DNA from: Agaribacter marinus
Lineage (GTDB): Bacteria; Pseudomonadota; Gammaproteobacteria; Enterobacterales; Alteromonadaceae
Direction of reading: 5' to 3'
Assembly (NCBI RefSeq): GCF_030160655.1
Contig: NZ_BSOT01000006.1
Location: 682,001-746,000 of the forward strand
Length of the DNA: 64,000 nucleotides
Part shown: positions 26,448-36,530 of the stretch, in pieces
Layout of the letters: the number at the start of each line of letters is the position of its first letter
Position numbering within the stretch: position 1 is the first letter of the stretch
Position numbers and translations under genes: made by a program
Notes under the pieces: generated by a model
What the model was told of the DNA's origin: nothing
Database searches by the model: none
Seen by the model: the letters and a program-made list of their open reading frames with translations, nothing else

Positions 26448-27239
26448 ATGTTAGACAAAAATGAGATTAAAAAGTCTGATCAAAGTGGTAAATTAAAAGA
26501 CACAACAGTATCAGCTGAGGAAATTGCTCGCTTCGACAAGATGGCGGAGCATTGGTGGGATCCAAACGGCGAATATAAAATGGCGCTGGCCTTTAATGAA
26601 GCCAGAGTAGGCTACTTCATCGATAACATTGCACAACATTTTGGTAGGCGCTCAGACGTGCAAGATTGCTTAGCTGATTTACGTATTCTTGATTTGGGAT
26701 GCGGCGGTGGACTGGTGAGTGAAGCCCTCGCTAAACGTGGCGCGACGGTCATTGGTATTGATGCAAGTGAAGTGAGTGTTCAAGTCGCCAAAAGACACGC
26801 AATAAAGTCGGGGCTTGAAATCGATTATCGAAATGTCCTTGCGCGAGAATTGATCGCAGCAAATGAATTATTTGACGTGGTCATAAATGCTGAGGTTATC
26901 GAGCATGTATCAGACCAAAAAGGCCTTGTTAAAGACTGCGCAAAATTGACTAAGCCGAATGGCATCGTCGTGCTTGCTACTTTGAATCGTACGATTCAGT
27001 CTTTTTTCTTTGGGATTGTCGGTGCCGAATATATCATGCGATATTTGCCAGCTGGTACGCATAGCTGGGGGCTTTTTGTTACGCCGTTGGAGTTAAATAG
27101 CTGGGCTTCTCTAAGTCGACTTCAGTTAATCGAAGAAAAAGGAATGAATTACAATCCTTTCAAAAAGGCGTGGAAAATTAACAATAGCCTTAAAGTCAAT
27201 TACGTACAGATTTATAAAAAATTGACGAAGTCAATTTAA
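26448..27239 (+). CDS. ubiG: Ubiquinone biosynthesis O-methyltransferase UbiG-like
   Basis: 263 residues. This SAM-dependent methyltransferase has motif I LDLGCGGGLVSEALAKRGA. The N-terminal FDKMAEHWWDPNGEYK is the UbiG signature, and NRTIQSFFFGIVGAEYIMRY with LPAGTHSW fits the alphaproteobacterial/mitochondrial type more than the enteric one. The start at 26448 (MLDKNEIKK) has AAGG upstream; the frame is open further 5' from 26361. The conserved KPLH after the tryptophan pair is KMAL here. It would methylate two hydroxyls in ubiquinone synthesis. Another UbiG may exist elsewhere in the genome. Confidence 0.82.
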   Translation: MLDKNEIKKSDQSGKLKDTTVSAEEIARFDKMAEHWWDPNGEYKMALAFNEARVGYFIDNIAQHFGRRSDVQDCLADLRILDLGCGGGLVSEALAKRGATVIGIDASEVSVQVAKRHAIKSGLEIDYRNVLARELIAANELFDVVINAEVIEHVSDQKGLVKDCAKLTKPNGIVVLATLNRTIQSFFFGIVGAEYIMRYLPAGTHSWGLFVTPLELNSWASLSRLQLIEEKGMNYNPFKKAWKINNSLKVNYVQIYKKLTKSI

Positions 27240-27259
27240 CAGTCATATCGGAGCAGCGT

Positions 27260-28273
27260 ATGAAAGCCATTGGATATATAGAGTCTCTTGCAATTGAAGA
27301 ACATAATGCTTTAATGGATATCGAGTCACCCAAACCCACGGCAAGTGGAAGAGATTTATTGGTTAAAATTGCTGCCATCGCGGTAAACCCGGTAGATTGC
27401 AAAGTGCGAATGAGAGCTCAACCTGAAAATGGACAACATAAAATACTTGGTTGGGATGCAGTGGGTGAAGTTGTGGCAGTTGGCGAGGACGTTAGTTTAT
27501 TTTCAGTGGGTGAGCAGGTATTTTACGCGGGTGATTTAACTCGACAAGGCACTAACGCTGAATATCACTTAGTGGACGAACGTATTGTCGGCAAGAAACC
27601 TGTTACGATTTCAAATGCTGAAGCGGCAGCGATTCCCTTAACTGCAATCACGGCTTGGGAATTATTATTTGATCGTTTAGCGCTACAACAAAACAAAGAG
27701 ACAACAAAAGACATATTGTTAGTAACTGGCGCTGCAGGAGGGGTTGGCTCCATACTTGTGCAGCTAGCAAAAACCTTAATAGCGGCTACTGTTATTGGCA
27801 CAGCATCAAGAGACGAATCAAAAGTATGGCTAGAAAAGTTGGGTGTTGATCATGTGATTGACCATACAAAACCGTTGAAGTCTCAATTGGGTGCGCTTGG
27901 TATTGATGCCGTTACACATGTTGCAAGTTTAAATGCCACAGATAGCTATTTTGAACAGTTTGTCGACATATTGGCGCCGTTCGGTAAGTTAGGATTAATT
28001 GACGATCCAGATACCATCCCTATCAATAGCCTAAAATCGAAAAGTATTTCTTTGCATTGGGAATTCATGTACACACATTCTATGTTTAAGACGGATAGCA
28101 TGATTCAGCAGCATCATCTGTTAAATCAAGTGTCAGCCTTAATAGACCAAGGTAAAATACGTACTACCCTTGGCCAACATTTGGGCCTTATTAACGCGAA
28201 AAACCTACGTAAAGCTCACCAAATGTTGGAGTCTGGCTGTGCTATTGGTAAGCTAGTACTCGAAGGGTTTTGA
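27260..28273 (+). CDS. Zinc-independent alcohol dehydrogenase / quinone oxidoreductase family protein
   Basis: 337-residue medium-chain dehydrogenase/reductase. AVNPVDCKVRMRAQP and LGWDAVGEVVAVGEDVSLF mark the N-terminal domain, and VTGAAGGVGSILVQLAKTL the NADPH-binding Rossmann fold. It fits the subfamily described as zinc-binding alcohol dehydrogenase family (TIGR02817). The catalytic zinc cysteine/histidine set is not evident, so reduction of quinones or enones is more likely. It starts 20 bases after ubiG. Confidence 0.88.
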   Translation: MKAIGYIESLAIEEHNALMDIESPKPTASGRDLLVKIAAIAVNPVDCKVRMRAQPENGQHKILGWDAVGEVVAVGEDVSLFSVGEQVFYAGDLTRQGTNAEYHLVDERIVGKKPVTISNAEAAAIPLTAITAWELLFDRLALQQNKETTKDILLVTGAAGGVGSILVQLAKTLIAATVIGTASRDESKVWLEKLGVDHVIDHTKPLKSQLGALGIDAVTHVASLNATDSYFEQFVDILAPFGKLGLIDDPDTIPINSLKSKSISLHWEFMYTHSMFKTDSMIQQHHLLNQVSALIDQGKIRTTLGQHLGLINAKNLRKAHQMLESGCAIGKLVLEGF

Positions 28274-28321
28274 GATTTTTCACCTTATATTAACTACGCG
28301 CTTGAAAACAGGTCATTCATG

Positions 28322-30640
28322 CTACTTCTTTTCTTCAGTAAAGCGGCGTAGATACATATTTGAATGCACTTCTTTTGCAGCGTTTACCATGTACGGAAAT
28401 GGGATATCCGTCATTGTGACAAAACCTACGTTATAGTTCTCGCCATCATGCGCTCTCCCAGTTAAGGGGGAGTCTATGTATTGAAACCAATGTGCGCCGA
28501 CGATATATGGGTTATCAATTGCTGAGTTTAAATAGTGTTTAAACATATCTGCACGCACTTTTTGGTTGGCGGCAAGAATTTTTCCAGGGTTGGGGTGACC
28601 TACATCACTGGCTCCGATGTGATATTCGCCAATGATAACTGGCGCATCTAAGTTTTTTAGAAACCCAAAGGTCATATTATCGATGCCTTCGCCATAATAA
28701 TTAAAACTGACGACATCGGCATATTTCTTTGCCGCGTAATGGGCCTCGGGTGCAGTTCCCCAAGTAGTAAATCGATTTCCCATATACATGTGGTTTGGCA
28801 TAAACTCTTTTACAGCATTGTTTACAACTTCAAAATACTTTTCCGCATAAGTTGTTAATAACCACGAGACATCAGCTAAGAGGGCCTCACTAAATGTTTC
28901 GTCGTTTTTATAGTCAACACCTTCGCTTAGTTGTTGCCATGATGACAAGTTTTTATTCCATTTGGCGTTTAGCAAATTGATGTCTTGATATTTGTCTTTT
29001 AACATTTCTACAAATACTGCTTTTGTCGGACTATCTTGGCTGCTTCGTGATAATGCGTCCAATACGATGCCATAGCGACGAACATAAGGTGCAGGGCCTC
29101 CCCAACTCATTTCGTTATCAATGAAAATGCCCACGCACCAAGGACTGCTTTGGATTTCATCCGATATGACTTGCGCTGTTATTTTAGCTCTTCGAGTAAA
29201 TTCGGGATCGAATACATCTGGCATTTCACCCCATATATCAAAGCCGGAACTAAGTGTTTTAAACTCTCCAATAATCCATCCATTTGCGAAGTAAGGCATT
29301 TTTTTATTGTTATAGAACATTGGATCTGTCCAATTCCCAAATGATGTAAAACCCCAGTTATTCATGCGTTTCAGCGTAACGTCATGCCAATCATTTAAGT
29401 ACGAATCTGGCGAGGATTCACCGTAACGACGTTCTAGGTTTGCTTGATAAAAACTGAAAACTTCACCATGTGGCATGGGGCCCAAATGAGCCTTGCGGCG
29501 GTAGCCGTAATGATTTGCTAATGGATGGTTATATTCGGGCAACCATTCAAACATTTCTCGTCGTTGTTGATTTGCTATGAAACTTGTTTTTTGAGCTTCT
29601 CTATAGTTCCCACTAATGCCTTGAGAGTCTTCTGGTGTGACGTCATTTGGATCGATATATCGCACAGAGTCGTCCTTGTAATCAATACCAGTGAATGTCG
29701 AGGTATTTGACATACGCGCGTTAGCAATGCCACTTGAGAAGTATAAATAGCCTTCAGGGTCAATAAGGCTCCATGTGTTCTCTACTTTTTCAACGCGGAA
29801 GTAACCTGTTGCATCAAGGCGAGGCCCATTTTTCCAACCACCAAATTTACTGCGATTCGACCAACCTTCGAAAGCATTTAATTGTGCTAACTCTTTGTCA
29901 GCATAAGCTTTAAGCTCTTCCTCAGAGCTTACTTTTAAATCAAACGCCATATCGGCTCGTTGGCCAAACTTATCCATAACGTTTGCTAGGTAGGCTTTGT
30001 TGGCAGGTGGCGTTGTCTCAATGCGCAAGTTATCAATTATGACTTCTGTACGGCGAATTTGTTTCTCGGTATAAATTTTAATTGCGTGAATTTCATTGAA
30101 GTCAAGGGTTAACTTACTACCTCGAATAGGCATTTTTCTAGAGGTAGTGTCAAATGTTGGAGGTGTATCATAAAGACCACGATTAACATTCAACTCGAAA
30201 CCCTTGAGTTCAAAATACAATCCGGTTACTTCATTTTTATCAATACCGATAGTACGGCGTTGAGATTGACCGTTTGCATTCGTAATCGCGACGGTAAGCA
30301 TTACGGGCTCGTCACTGGGATTTTTCACATCGAACATAAATGCGTTGTCGCCCAGATTCTCGGTATTCCAAGGCTTTTCGGGTTTTATCGTGATGCCTGA
30401 ATTAGTGTGCTCAGTTGAAAACTGAATATGTAGACTTTTGTTTCCCAAGGTAGATTTAACTACTGAAATGTTGGCATTGAGCACATCGATATCGTTTAAA
30501 ATACTTAGCTCTTCAAAGTCACTGATGAGGACATTGATGTTATCTACTGGCTTGCTTTCTTGGCTGCAAGAAAACAAGAAAAATACTGCGGTAAACAAAA
30601 TTGTAGATAGGTCTATTCGCTTTTTTGAACATTGAATCAT
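28322..30640 (-). CDS. GH50 family beta-agarase-like lipoprotein
   Basis: 772 residues from the ATG at 30640, which has GGAG ten bases upstream; an in-frame ATG at 30709 would place a long tail before the signal. The lipobox FLFSC (Cys25) predicts a lipoprotein. About 40-215 is a CBM-like beta domain, and about 245-765 is a GH-A TIM barrel typical of GH50. Key segments are DATGYFRVEK, WSLIDPEGYLYFSSGIAN and SFGNWTDPMFY. The likely acid/base is Glu510 (FIDNEMSWG) and the nucleophile Glu672 (VIIGEYHIGAS). Characterised GH50 enzymes release neoagarobiose or short neoagaro-oligosaccharides from agarose. It is the only gene of its transcript here, divergent from the FG-GAP gene. Confidence 0.87.
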   Translation of the reverse strand: MIQCSKKRIDLSTILFTAVFFLFSCSQESKPVDNINVLISDFEELSILNDIDVLNANISVVKSTLGNKSLHIQFSTEHTNSGITIKPEKPWNTENLGDNAFMFDVKNPSDEPVMLTVAITNANGQSQRRTIGIDKNEVTGLYFELKGFELNVNRGLYDTPPTFDTTSRKMPIRGSKLTLDFNEIHAIKIYTEKQIRRTEVIIDNLRIETTPPANKAYLANVMDKFGQRADMAFDLKVSSEEELKAYADKELAQLNAFEGWSNRSKFGGWKNGPRLDATGYFRVEKVENTWSLIDPEGYLYFSSGIANARMSNTSTFTGIDYKDDSVRYIDPNDVTPEDSQGISGNYREAQKTSFIANQQRREMFEWLPEYNHPLANHYGYRRKAHLGPMPHGEVFSFYQANLERRYGESSPDSYLNDWHDVTLKRMNNWGFTSFGNWTDPMFYNNKKMPYFANGWIIGEFKTLSSGFDIWGEMPDVFDPEFTRRAKITAQVISDEIQSSPWCVGIFIDNEMSWGGPAPYVRRYGIVLDALSRSSQDSPTKAVFVEMLKDKYQDINLLNAKWNKNLSSWQQLSEGVDYKNDETFSEALLADVSWLLTTYAEKYFEVVNNAVKEFMPNHMYMGNRFTTWGTAPEAHYAAKKYADVVSFNYYGEGIDNMTFGFLKNLDAPVIIGEYHIGASDVGHPNPGKILAANQKVRADMFKHYLNSAIDNPYIVGAHWFQYIDSPLTGRAHDGENYNVGFVTMTDIPFPYMVNAAKEVHSNMYLRRFTEEKK

Positions 30641-30684
30641 AAGCTTAATACTCCAAAAATATTTCTTTGTATATGTGTTGAAGA

Positions 30685-30699
30685 TGCTTAAATGACACA
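30685..30699 (-). promoter_or_regulatory. TGTGTCAT element upstream of GH50
   Basis: TGTGTCATTTAAGCA on the minus strand lies about 45-59 bases before the GH50 start. The same octamer is found before the GH2 gene and the GH16 operon. It may be a regulator site or a promoter element. Confidence 0.4.
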
Positions 30700-30798
30700 A
30701 AAGAATCAATAATTTTTATTACTTAAATTTTCATATGAATTTATTTTTTTATATATACAATATCGTGCATTGTGAAATAGAGTGGCTGCTTCTGCCGC

Positions 30799-33480
30799 TT
30801 GTATGAAGTAGGAATGAACGTGGTTTATGTCGCTAATATAAAAAATGTTTTATTTACAACAGCTTACCGTTTTTTATTTGCCTTTTGCAGCAGTCTTTTA
30901 CTTTTTGCTTGTGCAAGCAAGCCATTTAGTCTTCCACTGAAAGTGCCATATGACACAGAGGCTTATTTGCATATTGAGGTCGAAGGCTCTAAAACCAAGA
31001 AAGTAACATTCACCGGATTTAACAGGGGTGAATATGCTTCGATTAGTGTCTTTTCAAATGGTCGTTTACTCATCGATAAGCTTCATATTGCGACGCTTGG
31101 CGCATTTGAAGTCAGTGCATTAATTTCCTTTGACACTATAGGGCAACATGCGTTGTCTATTCGTGCACACAATGCAACACTTGAATTGCATAATGTACTC
31201 TTTGACGATATAACATCTATCACTCTCCCTAAGTTTAGCGATACTAGCGCGCAAGCGGGCCTCGATAAAGTCTCATCCATTAAATATGGTGGGCCAAGTA
31301 TTGCTGATATAGATAACGACGGTGACTACGATTTTATTGTTAACAACCACAATGCCGAAAGCAGTAAGTTGTATTGGAACAATGGTGATGGTTCGGTCAC
31401 TAAACACAACAAAAACCTCGCTCGATGGTTTATGCATGATTTACACGGTACTGCCTTGGGTGATTACGACAATGACGGTGATCTCGACTTGGTGGTTACA
31501 CAAGGGGGAGGGAATGGTAAAAATCCTTCCAAAGCAAATTTCTACTTAAATGACAAAAGCAACTTTATACGCTACACGGGTGACGTCGGAATACACAAAG
31601 GTGGACGTGGAAGAGGCGCACGTTGGTTGGACATGGATACTGACGGTGATTTGGATTTATTGCTATTCAACGAGGAAGGTTTAGTAAAAACTAAGCCTCA
31701 GCATTTCTTCTATCGGAACAATGGTGCTGGCAAGTTTGAATTGACAACAGTCAACGGTATTGAAAATGAGCATCCTTCTCGTGTTTTGGTTACCGATTTA
31801 AATAATGATCAAATTGACGATATTATTTTATATGCTCCATTGTCTGTTTGGCTTGGTAACGGTGATTTTACTTATACAAATATCAATGCAAACTTCCCTT
31901 CTTCTCTACTATCCAACCGCGCAATCAATGCCATCGCCGATATAGATATTGACAATGACGGTGACCTCGACTTGTATTTAGCCATCGGCAAGAAAACAGT
32001 AGGGTGGACGAAACCTTCGACCGCTGTAGATTTTGACCCCTTTGCAAAACAGTTATCAATAAAGCCGAAAGGACTAAAAGGTAGAGATGCATTCACGTTT
32101 AAAGCCGACAGTAAACTTGAGCTTTCTAACTATAGTTTTTTATCCAGAGGTGGCTTTAGGGGTGAAGACTATCCTATTTTTTTAGGTGCACAAAAGAAAG
32201 TCATTAAAATTACGCCTAGGGAGAATATTGTCCTTATTCCTTCAAACGCGGAAGGTTGGCCTGAAGATAGAAAGGAAAACGGAATCTATTTTGGCTACCG
32301 TGGCGGCAACCAATGGAAAGCTGAACTTGTCAGGAATGACAATATTTTCTGGAGTTTTCATTTTACATTGACAGGCGTAAATCACGTAAAAACAGCCTTC
32401 GAGCCAGAAAATCGATTAACACAAGATGTCTTGTTGATGAATGATAACGGTATATTTTTAGACGTTTCAAGTGATTGGGACTTGCCATCAGGAAGTCACT
32501 CAACAGGTGTTACTAGAGGTGACTTTAACAACGACGGCCATCAGGACCTTTTTGTGTATCGTTGGGGGGATATTGCTAGCCGTATTTCAGATTATATGCT
32601 GCTAAATACTGGTCAGGGTAATTTTGAAACATTGACGATGCACGGGGCAAATCACGTTGGTGGCCCAGGCAATGGTGATATGGGGCAAGCATTTGATTTT
32701 GACCTAGATGGCGATATTGATTTGTTAAATGGCTCCGAAGGCGGAGAGTGGTATTTATATACTAATGAAGGTACTGAAAAAGCAAATTATCTCAACATCC
32801 GCGTAGGTAGCTCTCCAAAAGCGTCTATTGATCCGATTGGCGCTGTTGTTGAGTTGTTTTTTAACGATAAAACGCTTCGTAAGCGAGTCGGTTCTGCTGG
32901 CGAGATATTTTCGCAAAGCTTACTCAATATTGTCCATTTCGGTGTAGGTGAAGTGGAGTTAATTGACAAGGTTGAAGTTACGTGGAGAAATGGTGAAAAA
33001 TTTGTATTTACAGAACTGCCGGTAAACAGAGTTGTATCAACTTTACCTGTATCTGAAGGCCATCAAATAGATCTTATGAATAAGAAAAAACCGCTAGCGC
33101 AGGCGCCGTACATAAATATTTTAAATGAGGATATACTCGCGAAATCAGCATTAACAATAGGCGAAGATATATCTGTTGAAGTTGAGTATACCGCGGGCAC
33201 TAATCAACAAGTTATCTGGGCTGACGAAGGTGGAATACGGTTTTGGTTGCGTCAATTTAAGAGCAAGTGGGTCCCGCAAAAGGATACTGTATTGGTAGAT
33301 GATGAAGCGCTCTATTCTGAGTCAGGTAAGAGTCAAAAAACGTTTTCTACAAAAGATATTATACCCACTTCAGACTTGCCTGAAGGTCATTTTTACCTGT
33401 TGCGTGTTACCTTTACTGCCAGTGATGGTAACACCTATAGTAAGGAGATTTACCCATTGAACTTTGTCGCGCCTGAATAA
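30799..33480 (+). CDS. FG-GAP/VCBS-repeat ASPIC/UnbV lipoprotein
   Basis: 893 residues from a TTG at 30799, or 888 from an ATG at 30814; the start is uncertain. A signal peptide ends in a lipobox (LLLFAC). Several FG-GAP/VCBS repeats follow, each with a calcium-type loop such as DIDNDGDYDF, DYDNDGDLDL, DMDTDGDLDL, DIDNDGDLDLY and DLDGDIDLL, forming a beta-propeller (about 150-660). An ASPIC/UnbV domain spans about 665-755 (YLNIRVGSS, IGAVVELFF, KVEVTWRNGEK). The last 130 residues are beta-rich and not recognised. Such proteins are surface or periplasmic; glycan binding is a guess from context between GH50 and GH2. Confidence 0.82.
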   Translation: MYEVGMNVVYVANIKNVLFTTAYRFLFAFCSSLLLFACASKPFSLPLKVPYDTEAYLHIEVEGSKTKKVTFTGFNRGEYASISVFSNGRLLIDKLHIATLGAFEVSALISFDTIGQHALSIRAHNATLELHNVLFDDITSITLPKFSDTSAQAGLDKVSSIKYGGPSIADIDNDGDYDFIVNNHNAESSKLYWNNGDGSVTKHNKNLARWFMHDLHGTALGDYDNDGDLDLVVTQGGGNGKNPSKANFYLNDKSNFIRYTGDVGIHKGGRGRGARWLDMDTDGDLDLLLFNEEGLVKTKPQHFFYRNNGAGKFELTTVNGIENEHPSRVLVTDLNNDQIDDIILYAPLSVWLGNGDFTYTNINANFPSSLLSNRAINAIADIDIDNDGDLDLYLAIGKKTVGWTKPSTAVDFDPFAKQLSIKPKGLKGRDAFTFKADSKLELSNYSFLSRGGFRGEDYPIFLGAQKKVIKITPRENIVLIPSNAEGWPEDRKENGIYFGYRGGNQWKAELVRNDNIFWSFHFTLTGVNHVKTAFEPENRLTQDVLLMNDNGIFLDVSSDWDLPSGSHSTGVTRGDFNNDGHQDLFVYRWGDIASRISDYMLLNTGQGNFETLTMHGANHVGGPGNGDMGQAFDFDLDGDIDLLNGSEGGEWYLYTNEGTEKANYLNIRVGSSPKASIDPIGAVVELFFNDKTLRKRVGSAGEIFSQSLLNIVHFGVGEVELIDKVEVTWRNGEKFVFTELPVNRVVSTLPVSEGHQIDLMNKKKPLAQAPYINILNEDILAKSALTIGEDISVEVEYTAGTNQQVIWADEGGIRFWLRQFKSKWVPQKDTVLVDDEALYSESGKSQKTFSTKDIIPTSDLPEGHFYLLRVTFTASDGNTYSKEIYPLNFVAPE

Positions 33481-33515
33481 GTTACCTGCCAAGCAAAGCG
33501 AGTATGTAAAATATT

Positions 33516-33528
33516 TGTGTCATATACA
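33516..33528 (+). promoter_or_regulatory. TGTGTCAT element upstream of GH2
   Basis: TGTGTCATATACA lies 46-58 bases before the GH2 start. It shares TGTGTCAT and a following -TA- step with the elements before GH50 and GH16, at nearly the same distance as for GH50. Confidence 0.4.
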
Positions 33529-33573
33529 GATTGATGTAACAACATAACTTGATAATAAAATATGGTGACGTTT

Positions 33574-36450
33574 ATGTTCATAAAATTTAATAAGTTATTT
33601 ATATCTAGATATGCAATATTGTTGGCTTTTAGTGCACTGCTCTTAACCGCTTGTGTTTCACAAAGGGATATTACGGTAACGCCGGTCTCTTCTGAAACTC
33701 AAACTCAATCATTGGCTGGGAAATGGTCATTTAAGATAGACCCGTATAATCTGGGCGTTGAGCAGAAATGGTGGGAAGTAGCGCTAGACGCGGAACATTG
33801 GGATCAGATAGACGTACCGGGTGTATGGGACGTTTACGACAGGTATCACGATTATACAGGCACGGCTTGGTATCGATACCAGTTTGACACTGAGAGTTAC
33901 TCCGAAGAGCAGTTAATAGAACTCGTATTTGATTCGGTTTACCATGATTCTGAAGTATGGTTAAACGGTCAGTATTTAGGTGCCAATAACCTTGGCTTCA
34001 TGGCCTTTAAGTTTGATGTTACTGAGTATTTAAACGCTTCCTCCTCGAACACTTTAGTTGTCAAAGTAAATAACCGCGTCAAACGCGGTGCAGTATGGAA
34101 CTGGGGAGGAATACGCTTTCCTGTTTACTTAAAGATTGTGCCGCAAACCAATATTGAACATGCTCATGTGACTGCAGTACCAGATCTTGCTTTAGGTAAT
34201 GCAGAGATATTGGTCAAAACTCAGATCAACCATTCAGATGCAGGTCTTGATAATGCAAAAGTAAAACTCGATATTTTACGTGATGAACGCGTTATCTATA
34301 GTAATATTGTGACAGCGTCAACGAAGGACAAAGACAATAGCAATGCATCAAACTTTATCGACACATTTACACTAAATAAGGAAGATGTAGACCTCTGGCA
34401 TTTTAATCATCCGAATTTGTATCATGTGCGGGCAACCTTAATGATAGATGGCGATGTTAAGCATACGCTGAATGATAGATTCGGCATCCGCAAGATAGCC
34501 TTAAAAGACAATGGTCTTTACCTTAATGGTGAGAGAATTCGTCTAAATGGCTTTAATATGGTGCCTGAAGATCGCTTTGATGGAAATGCGCTGCCACTTA
34601 CTCGTATTAAGGAGGACGTAGATCTACTAAAAACGCTGAATGGTAACTTTGCGCGATTGTCAGGTCCAGCGTTGCCAAAACCATATTTAGATTATCTCGA
34701 TGAAGTTGGCTTCCTGTTAATAGAGGAAGTTGGGCTATGGGGTAAAGATGCGTTGGTGGACCCAGATCATCCATTGCCGAAAGAATGGTTAAAGCGCCTA
34801 GTCAATGATCACTATAACCACCCATCTATTATTGGCTGGAGTGTAGGGAATGAAATTGGTGATTTGCAGAAAAATCCAAAAGCGCTTGAATATGTAGAAG
34901 GAGCCATTGAGCACTCCAAACGCTTAGATCCTGAACGTCTCGCGGTCTATATTTCTTATTCGGCAGACTATCAAAGAGACGATCCTACTCAGTTTTCTGA
35001 CATCGTTATGTTTAACAAATATAATGACCACGAAGAACGGTTAAAAGTCGTTCATGATTTTCATCCTGATAAGGGTATTTTCTTTTCTGAAATTGGCACG
35101 AACTTGGACGGTGTGGATCCTAATGAGTCAACATTAGACCCGCAAGCCTTGTGGAATGGACTTAAAAAGTATCCTTATCTTATTGGTACATCGCATTTTG
35201 CGTTTAGTGACTATCGTAGTGATTGGAATGATGAGAAAGATTCATGGACAACCGATTTGTCAGAGAATAGAGCGTGGGGTGTACTAACATCATATCGTCA
35301 ACCCAAGCGGTCATTTGATAAAATTCGAAACTTTAATGCGCCGGTTGAGGAACTTAAAATAATTGATGGTGATTCCCAAACTGTTTCGTTAGAAATTACA
35401 CCTAAGTCAATCAATACCTTTCCTGCATTTACCTTACATGATTATCGTATCTTATGGGTGGCTAAAGGCAAAGGTGGCGCTATCATCAGCGCTGATTCTA
35501 AGCGGTTACCTGAAATTAAGCCTGGCGACCAAGTACTGTCGACGAATGTAAAAATCGATGAACCATTTGATAAGTTAAGTACTTATTTGCTAGATCCCTT
35601 TGGTTACATCGTAAAACAACAGGATTTATTCAAGAGTGCTCCGGATGCCCCAAAAGTAACGGCGGTATATTCCTCACTTGATACGTTTCGAGTGAGCTTT
35701 GAACATAGTGATTTAGCTGAAGAGTATACCCTTATCGCTGTAAATGATGCTGGAGAGATACTAGAGGGTAAGCCAACTATCAATGAATTTGCAGAAATTG
35801 AAAACATAGAACCCGACAAAAATTATCAATTACAACTTGTTGCGTCTAATCAGTATGGTCGCAGCACGCCAACTATCGCCTCAGAAAATATGATAACGAA
35901 GCCAGATGAGCTGCCGCCAATCATTTGGTCAGTGTTTGCAAAGCAGGATGCTTTCCATATCGGATTCTCTGTCACAAGAAACGATTTTAAATATGAGATT
36001 CAATATGGCCTTGCGCCAGGAGAATACAGTCGCCAATTTCTCATAGACACCCATGGCGCTACGCGTATCCCTGCCATCAAACCTGGAAAGAAGCACTTCT
36101 TCAGGATGAAGAGACTGATTACTGGCAGTATTGATAGCGAATGGACTGCAGAGTATGAAGTGGCTTTACTGGGTGAAAATGGAATTGAAGCTCCAAATGA
36201 TGCCGTTGCTATATCAACGAACGAGGGGGTCGTATTGATGCTTAACCCAGTACAAGGTGCTATAGGTTATCGTTTAAGATGGATGGAAGAAGGTAAGCCA
36301 AAGACGCTTGATACTAAATTGGCTTATTCTACCTTTATAACGGTTAACAATGTTTCGTTATTGAATGCTCAAAATATTGAGATTGCAAGTATCGATGTTA
36401 ACTCACAGGTCGCAGAGTATAGTGACGTGCGATTGATTAGTAATAAGTAA
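33574..36450 (+). CDS. GH2 family glycosidase lipoprotein, probable beta-galactosidase type
   Basis: 958 residues from the ATG at 33574 (GGTGA upstream; an ATG four codons earlier lacks a ribosome site). The lipobox LLLTAC predicts a lipoprotein. Domain order is a sugar-binding jelly roll (about 45-200), an Ig-like domain (about 205-310), a TIM barrel (about 315-610), and C-terminal fibronectin III-like domains (about 690-955). The acid/base is probably Glu427 (SVGNEIGD) and the nucleophile Glu506 (FFSEIGTN). GH2 beta-galactosidases of agarolytic Vibrio remove galactose from agaro-oligosaccharide ends; that role would fit here but is not proven. It is 93 bases from the FG-GAP gene. Confidence 0.85.
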   Translation: MFIKFNKLFISRYAILLAFSALLLTACVSQRDITVTPVSSETQTQSLAGKWSFKIDPYNLGVEQKWWEVALDAEHWDQIDVPGVWDVYDRYHDYTGTAWYRYQFDTESYSEEQLIELVFDSVYHDSEVWLNGQYLGANNLGFMAFKFDVTEYLNASSSNTLVVKVNNRVKRGAVWNWGGIRFPVYLKIVPQTNIEHAHVTAVPDLALGNAEILVKTQINHSDAGLDNAKVKLDILRDERVIYSNIVTASTKDKDNSNASNFIDTFTLNKEDVDLWHFNHPNLYHVRATLMIDGDVKHTLNDRFGIRKIALKDNGLYLNGERIRLNGFNMVPEDRFDGNALPLTRIKEDVDLLKTLNGNFARLSGPALPKPYLDYLDEVGFLLIEEVGLWGKDALVDPDHPLPKEWLKRLVNDHYNHPSIIGWSVGNEIGDLQKNPKALEYVEGAIEHSKRLDPERLAVYISYSADYQRDDPTQFSDIVMFNKYNDHEERLKVVHDFHPDKGIFFSEIGTNLDGVDPNESTLDPQALWNGLKKYPYLIGTSHFAFSDYRSDWNDEKDSWTTDLSENRAWGVLTSYRQPKRSFDKIRNFNAPVEELKIIDGDSQTVSLEITPKSINTFPAFTLHDYRILWVAKGKGGAIISADSKRLPEIKPGDQVLSTNVKIDEPFDKLSTYLLDPFGYIVKQQDLFKSAPDAPKVTAVYSSLDTFRVSFEHSDLAEEYTLIAVNDAGEILEGKPTINEFAEIENIEPDKNYQLQLVASNQYGRSTPTIASENMITKPDELPPIIWSVFAKQDAFHIGFSVTRNDFKYEIQYGLAPGEYSRQFLIDTHGATRIPAIKPGKKHFFRMKRLITGSIDSEWTAEYEVALLGENGIEAPNDAVAISTNEGVVLMLNPVQGAIGYRLRWMEEGKPKTLDTKLAYSTFITVNNVSLLNAQNIEIASIDVNSQVAEYSDVRLISNK

Positions 36451-36479
36451 TTCGATCTCTCTGGATAAGTAACTTCTGT

Positions 36480-36501
36480 AATCCCCGCAAAGGCGGGGAT
36501 T
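36480..36501 (+). terminator. GC-rich hairpin after GH2
   Basis: AATCCCCGC pairs with GCGGGGATT around AAAG. A T-run follows after a nine-base gap. It separates the convergent GH2 and FecR/LamG genes. Confidence 0.65.
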
Positions 36502-36530
36502 TGTCACATTTTTTCACGCAATATTACAAT

